The notes under the pieces were generated by a model, which saw only the letters and a program-made list of their open reading frames with translations, did no database searches and was not told the origin of the DNA. DNA of 9,526 nucleotides from CAZYWA01 sp964650975 [NCBI: uncultured bacterium] (GTDB taxonomy: Bacteria > JADJOY01), in contig CAZYWA010000301.1 of NCBI GenBank assembly GCA_964650975.1, forward strand, positions 1-9,526. Reading direction: 5' to 3'. The first letter of the stretch is position 1, and the number at the start of each line of letters is the position of its first letter. Positions 5,935 to 9,526 of this stretch are shown piece after piece. A program made the position numbers and the translations under genes.

Positions 5935-7673
5935 CTCGCGACCGGCTTTCGCGCCAGCACCACGTAGCCCTTCGCGAGCCGCGACGATCGGTCCCACAGG
6001 AACCGGGTCACCGGCCCCGACCTGCGGCCGGCCACGCGCAACACCACCGCTCGAATGGCCAGAAACGTTCGCTGCGACGCCACCGACGACCAGTGAGTCG
6101 CGGCACCGCCCACGCGCTCGACCGCTCGCGATCCGATAGCCCTTCCGGCGCGCAGCACCAGCTCGCCCGGCAGCGTGCAGAGATTGCGCGCCACCAGGTC
6201 CACCACCACCGCGCCCACCCCGCCCACCGCCGCCACGCGCTCGATCGCGAAGCCGCTCTCGCGCATCAGAAACGTGAGCCCGTCCTCGGTGAAGCGCCAG
6301 CGATCCTCGGGCGCGTCGTGGATTCGATAGCAAAAGGGCGCCGTGACCACCAGGCTCGCACCCGGCCTCGCGACCCGCCACGCCTCGCTCAGCACGTCCG
6401 CCGGAGCGCGCACGTGCTCCAGTACCTCCGCGATCACGATCCCGTCGAAGCTCGCCGCTCGGAAGGGTAGCTGCGCCGCGTCGCCGCGAACCCGCGCGGC
6501 GTCCGCCGATGGATTGCGGTCGAACCCGACGTATCCGTCGGCCATGAGCTCGAGCGGCCCGCGCAGCGGCCCGTCACCGCAACCGAGATCGAGCACCCGG
6601 CCCGAGAGCCGCGCGCGAAACGGCCACAACGCTTCGAGCAGGAGCTCGCCGGCGATCACCGAATCGGAACCACGCGAGTCGAAGCGAGTGCGGCCGGTGA
6701 TCGGATCGCGCACCAACCGGCCCGCGCGGATCGGCGCTTCGGCCGCGGGCGGAGCCGAGGCGAGCGGCTGGAAGTGCCCGAGCAACCGGCGGTACACCCA
6801 CGCCGGGAACTCGACGCCACGCCGATCCGCGCGGCCCAGCATCCCGATCGCCGCCCACACCGCGCGATGCCCAGGTCCGCGCCAGCGCGGCCGGGTTGGC
6901 CGCGCCACCTTCGCCGCGAGCGGCGGAGCCAGACGCATCGCTCGATACGCCGAAGGCAGCGCCCGCTCGCGCCAGGCGGCGTAGCGCTCGAGCGACGAGC
7001 CGCTGCCCGTCAGCGCCGTCGCCGATGCGGCCGCGTCGAAACCGATCCGCTCGCCGCGGAGATGGAGCCGATGGCCGAGCTCCACGTCTTCCCAGGCGGC
7101 CATCGGAAAGCCCTCGTCGAACCCGCCCGCGGCCAGGAACGTCTCGCGAGCGAGGCTCGCGTTCGACGCGAAGAAGCGCTCCGGCGCGACGCCCGCGGCC
7201 TCCCGGCCTTCGCTCGCGATCGTCGTGACGTTGAAGTGAACGCCCTCGCGCCACACGAACCGGTCGAACGGGGTGTCGCCGCCGCCGGGCGGCGGTCCGA
7301 TCGGCCCGAGCACGATGCCGGTGGCGCGCGCGTGCCGGACCAGCCAATCGGGAGCCGGCTCGAGATCGTCGGCGAAGAGCACCAGCCGCTCGCCCAGCGC
7401 CGCGCGCGCAGCGAGGTTTCGCGCTCGCGCCGGACCGCGCCGGCCCTGCCGGATGACGCGCACCGGCCCGCCGAACACGCGAGCGCGATCGAGCAGCGGC
7501 GCCACCGGCTGCACGGACCCGTCGTCGACCACGATCAGCTCGGCGCGAAGGCCGTCGGTCCGACAAGCAGCCAGGCGCTTCGGCAACGCCACGACGAAGC
7601 TCCCGCGATCGCGCGTGGGCACGATCACGCTCACGTCGATCCGCGCCTCGCGATCCTCGTCGACCCCTGCCAT
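5931..7673 (-). CDS. Bifunctional GT2 glycosyltransferase - SAM methyltransferase fusion
   Basis: The 580-residue protein joins two enzymes in one frame. Residues 14-230 are a family 2 GT-A glycosyltransferase: VSVIVPTRDR (14-23), LIVVDDGS (46-53), GPARARNLA (80-88), LFADDLEPAPDWL (99-111, where the metal-binding DxD is expected) and AAWEDVELGHRL (192-203). A Pro/Ala-rich linker follows at about 303-318. Residues 355-475 are a class I methyltransferase: RVLDLGCGDG (359-368, SAM loop), VGFDRNP (382-388), GDAAQLPF (397-404), FDGIVIAEVLEHV (409-421) and VARPGASLVVTAPF (434-447), then an RWRFTEDGLTFLMRESGF segment (458-475). About 100 further residues form a partly hydrophobic tail. It could transfer a sugar and methylate it or the acceptor. 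The DxD region reads ADDLE, lacking the usual third Asp. The ATG at 7673 begins just before the first strand; AAGG lies about 10 bases upstream. It is first of a two-gene unit. Confidence 0.88.
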   Translation of the reverse strand: MAGVDEDREARIDVSVIVPTRDRGSFVVALPKRLAACRTDGLRAELIVVDDGSVQPVAPLLDRARVFGGPVRVIRQGRRGPARARNLAARAALGERLVLFADDLEPAPDWLVRHARATGIVLGPIGPPPGGGDTPFDRFVWREGVHFNVTTIASEGREAAGVAPERFFASNASLARETFLAAGGFDEGFPMAAWEDVELGHRLHLRGERIGFDAAASATALTGSGSSLERYAAWRERALPSAYRAMRLAPPLAAKVARPTRPRWRGPGHRAVWAAIGMLGRADRRGVEFPAWVYRRLLGHFQPLASAPPAAEAPIRAGRLVRDPITGRTRFDSRGSDSVIAGELLLEALWPFRARLSGRVLDLGCGDGPLRGPLELMADGYVGFDRNPSADAARVRGDAAQLPFRAASFDGIVIAEVLEHVRAPADVLSEAWRVARPGASLVVTAPFCYRIHDAPEDRWRFTEDGLTFLMRESGFAIERVAAVGGVGAVVVDLVARNLCTLPGELVLRAGRAIGSRAVERVGGAATHWSSVASQRTFLAIRAVVLRVAGRRSGPVTRFLWDRSSRLAKGYVVLARKPVAR

Positions 7674-7747
7674 GCGCGGCGTACCTTACGTGCGCGCCGC
7701 CGCGCGTGGAAGAAGCGCGAACCTGGCAGACTCGAACGCTACGGACG

Positions 7748-7805
7748 CGAGGGACCGCGTCCCTCCGGATGACCGAGGCGGAAGTCGGAGGGCTGTGGTC
7801 CCTCG
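7748..7805. repeat. Inverted repeat of two palindromic arms (REP/BIME-like), copies B1 and B2
   Basis: Arm B1 (7748-7767) contains a perfect palindrome GAGGGAC-CGC-GTCCCTC at 7749-7765. Arm B2 (7786-7805) is an imperfect palindrome and, inverted, matches B1 at 17 of 20 bases. Eighteen bases separate the arms. Each arm can fold alone or the two can pair with each other. The same core occurs at 2996-3016, which suggests a dispersed family. The element fills part of the 163-base gap between the AtuA-like gene and the GT2-methyltransferase gene and might end transcription of the former or stabilise its mRNA. No T run is present. The rest of the gap (7674-7747) shows no clear promoter. Confidence 0.6.
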
Positions 7806-7836
7806 CAGCCGAAGCGGAGGCTCGCGAACCGCTCGG

Positions 7837-9526
7837 TCAGCTCACGAGCAACTGCGCGCGCAGCAGCTCGCCCAGGAGCTTTCCCTGGTTGTCGAGCCGC
7901 ACCGACGCCGCCGCGCCTTCGCCCAGATAGCCGCGCAGCACGAAGTTGAGCGCACCGACGTTGGGCAGCTCGTAGCGATCGATGACGCCGCCGAACGATC
8001 CGGGCAGCGCGGCACGCACGCGCTCGGCGGTCAGGAAGCGAGCGAGCCACGGGAAATGCGCGGGATTCCGCACCCACACTCCGATGTTGGCGTCGCCACC
8101 TTTGTCGCCCGAGCGAGCACCGCAGAGATCGCCGAGCCGAGCGCCTGGATCGATGCGTGGAGCTTGGTCGGCGCTGGCTGGTCGAGTTACCACGCTCGCC
8201 AGATCCGCGCGCGCGCCGTCGATCGGCGGCGTCGCGACTTCGATCACGCGATCGTCCAGCGAGACCCGCGCGGTCACCCGCTCGCGCGCGATCGTGGTCG
8301 GCCAGGTGCCGCCGCACGCCGATGCCGAGCCGGGCGGCCCTCCGAACGTGATCCCGGGCACGCTGGCGAGCGCCAGCTCGATGGCCGCGTTGCTGAACGC
8401 GCGCCCCACCTTGGCCTCGTCGGCATCGCGGACCGCGAGCCGCGCGAAGGTGCGATGGGAGTCGCGATCCACGAACACTTCGCTGTGCGCCTCCGCGAAC
8501 CCGTGGCGGCCACCCGCGCTCGCCCACAGCAGCTCCGCGAACGCTTCCACCTTGGCCGGCGCATCGACGCCTCCCACGATCACGTCGACGTGATTCCGGA
8601 AGCCCGCCGTGTAGTGGGCCGACACCTTGAGTGTCGCCGGCGGCGGCTCACCGCGCGCGCCCGAGACGCGCACCCGGTCGCCGCCCAGCTCCTCCACCGA
8701 CACCGAATCGAAGCGCGCCGTGACGTCGGGCGTCAGATAGGCGGGCGAGCCGATCTCGTAGAGCAGCTGCGCCAGCACCGTGTCGCGCGACACCAGGCCG
8801 CCGGTCCCCGGATGCTTGGTGACCACGAAGCTCCCGTCCTCCTCGATCTCCGCGATCGGGAATCCCATGGCCGCGAGCTTCGGCACCTCGCGCCAGAAGC
8901 AGTAATTCCCGCCGCTCACCTGGGTGCCGCATTCGATCAGGTGGCCGGCGACGATGCCGCCCGCGAGCCGGTCCCAGTCGTCCGCGCGCCAACCGAAGCG
9001 CCACATCGCGGGCGCCAGCGTCAGCGCCGAATCGGTGACGCGGCCGGTGATGACGACGTCGGCGCCTGCGTCGAGCGCGGCCACGATCGGCCATCCGCCG
9101 AGATAAGCGGCCGCGCACACCACCGGCTCGGCGAGCGACTCGAAGGGCGCGCCCGTGACCAGATGACGCAGCCCCTCGCCTTGCGTGCGTAGCTCGGGAA
9201 GCCGGGCCAGCAGGTCGTCGCCCTCGACGATCGCGACCCGCGGGTGGAGCCCGTGCCGCTCGGCCACCGCGAGCACGGCGTCGCGGCATGCGCGCGGATT
9301 GAGCCCACCGGCGTTCGCCACGATCTTGATGCCGCGCGCGAGACACGCCGCGAGGACATCCTCGACCTGCCGCACGAACGTCCGCGCGTAGCCGCGCGAC
9401 GGATCGCGCGCCCGTTCGCGCGCCAGGATCAAGAGCGTGATCTCGGCGAGATAGTCGCCGGTCAGTACGTCGATCGGCCCGCCCTCCACCAGCTCCCGGG
9501 CGGCGCTCAGCCGGTCGCCGTAGAAC
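7837..9526 (-). CDS. AtuA family (DUF1446) protein, acyclic terpene utilisation-like (5' end cut off)
   Basis: The visible 562 residues start with FYGDRLSAARELVEGG at the right window edge, so only a short N-terminal piece, probably 10-25 residues, is missing. The main DUF1446 domain shows DVLTGDYLAEITLLIL (about 19-34), KIVANAGGLNPRAC (67-80), DVVITGRVTDSALTLAP (156-172) and GHLIECGTQVSGGNY (194-208). The last 100 residues are the AtuA-like C-terminal domain, with GDLCGARSGDKGGDANIGVW at about 465-484. AtuA of pseudomonads belongs to the citronellol/geraniol degradation cluster, but the biochemical role of the family is not well defined, and relatives often sit near acyl-CoA metabolism genes. 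Here it would be a cytoplasmic soluble enzyme unrelated to the glycan genes. Internal GTG codons such as that at 9489 are not the start, because conserved sequence continues upstream. The stop is at 7837. It is followed by the palindromic repeat and then by a same-strand glycosyltransferase gene. Confidence 0.85.
   Translation of the reverse strand, partial: FYGDRLSAARELVEGGPIDVLTGDYLAEITLLILARERARDPSRGYARTFVRQVEDVLAACLARGIKIVANAGGLNPRACRDAVLAVAERHGLHPRVAIVEGDDLLARLPELRTQGEGLRHLVTGAPFESLAEPVVCAAAYLGGWPIVAALDAGADVVITGRVTDSALTLAPAMWRFGWRADDWDRLAGGIVAGHLIECGTQVSGGNYCFWREVPKLAAMGFPIAEIEEDGSFVVTKHPGTGGLVSRDTVLAQLLYEIGSPAYLTPDVTARFDSVSVEELGGDRVRVSGARGEPPPATLKVSAHYTAGFRNHVDVIVGGVDAPAKVEAFAELLWASAGGRHGFAEAHSEVFVDRDSHRTFARLAVRDADEAKVGRAFSNAAIELALASVPGITFGGPPGSASACGGTWPTTIARERVTARVSLDDRVIEVATPPIDGARADLASVVTRPASADQAPRIDPGARLGDLCGARSGDKGGDANIGVWVRNPAHFPWLARFLTAERVRAALPGSFGGVIDRYELPNVGALNFVLRGYLGEGAAASVRLDNQGKLLGELLRAQLLVS

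Noticed and set aside
4699-5967. A 422-codon plus-strand open frame opposite the GT4 gene
   Set aside because: Arg/His-rich antisense translation with no domain; the minus-strand glycosyltransferase motifs are unambiguous.
5935-6381. Possible 149-residue N-terminal extension of the GT4 protein starting at 5934
   Set aside because: It lies entirely within the methyltransferase half of the upstream gene and is Gly/Arg-rich shadow sequence.
7674-7747. Promoter for the GT2-methyltransferase gene
   Set aside because: I looked on the minus strand for paired -35/-10 elements before 7673 and found no convincing pair, so none is called, although one of a different sigma class may exist.
7273-9192. 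A 639-codon plus-strand open frame opposite the AtuA-like gene
   Set aside because: No motif or sensible composition; the opposite strand encodes a continuous, family-consistent AtuA-type protein.

Overview
The window is very GC-rich, densely packed bacterial DNA. It has eight protein-coding genes (two cut by the window edges), short intergenic gaps and no RNA genes, insertion sequences or CRISPR arrays that I can see. The glycosyltransferases, an O-antigen-ligase-type membrane protein and the wide use of G/C-ending codons suggest a high-GC Gram-negative bacterium, perhaps from a poorly cultured lineage. The sequence alone does not fix the phylum.

Layout. On the minus strand at the right (7837-9526, running off the edge) is an AtuA/DUF1446-family gene, a metabolic gene of the acyclic-terpene-utilisation type. 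A 163-base gap carrying a palindromic repeat follows. Next come two minus-strand genes joined by an ATGA overlap: a fusion of a family 2 glycosyltransferase with a SAM methyltransferase (5931-7673), and a GT4-type glycosyltransferase (4774-5934). These converge on a plus-strand pair, an ATP-grasp ligase of the D-Ala-D-Ala ligase superfamily (3125-4177) and a GNAT acetyltransferase (4104-4628), which overlap by 74 bases. A 154-base divergent region (2971-3124) holds a candidate sigma70-type promoter for the pair and another copy of the repeat. Leftward from it run a second GT4-type glycosyltransferase (1831-2970), a likely intrinsic terminator, an O-antigen ligase/polymerase-family membrane protein (296-1762), and the start of a zinc-ribbon methyltransferase (1-299) coupled to it by a GTGA overlap.

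Function. From about 1 to 7673 the window reads as part of a cell-surface or exported polysaccharide locus. Three glycosyltransferase modules would build the glycan, the multi-pass protein would polymerise or ligate it, and two methyltransferase modules could modify it. The ATP-grasp/GNAT pair in the middle is the least expected part. It could make an acylated amino-acid or peptide-like group, possibly to decorate the glycan, but that is inference. The AtuA-like gene is probably unrelated and marks the border of the locus. The points most worth a second look are the ATP-grasp/GNAT overlap and the ligase's altered C-terminal motif, the GT2-methyltransferase fusion, and the related palindromes found in two intergenic regions.
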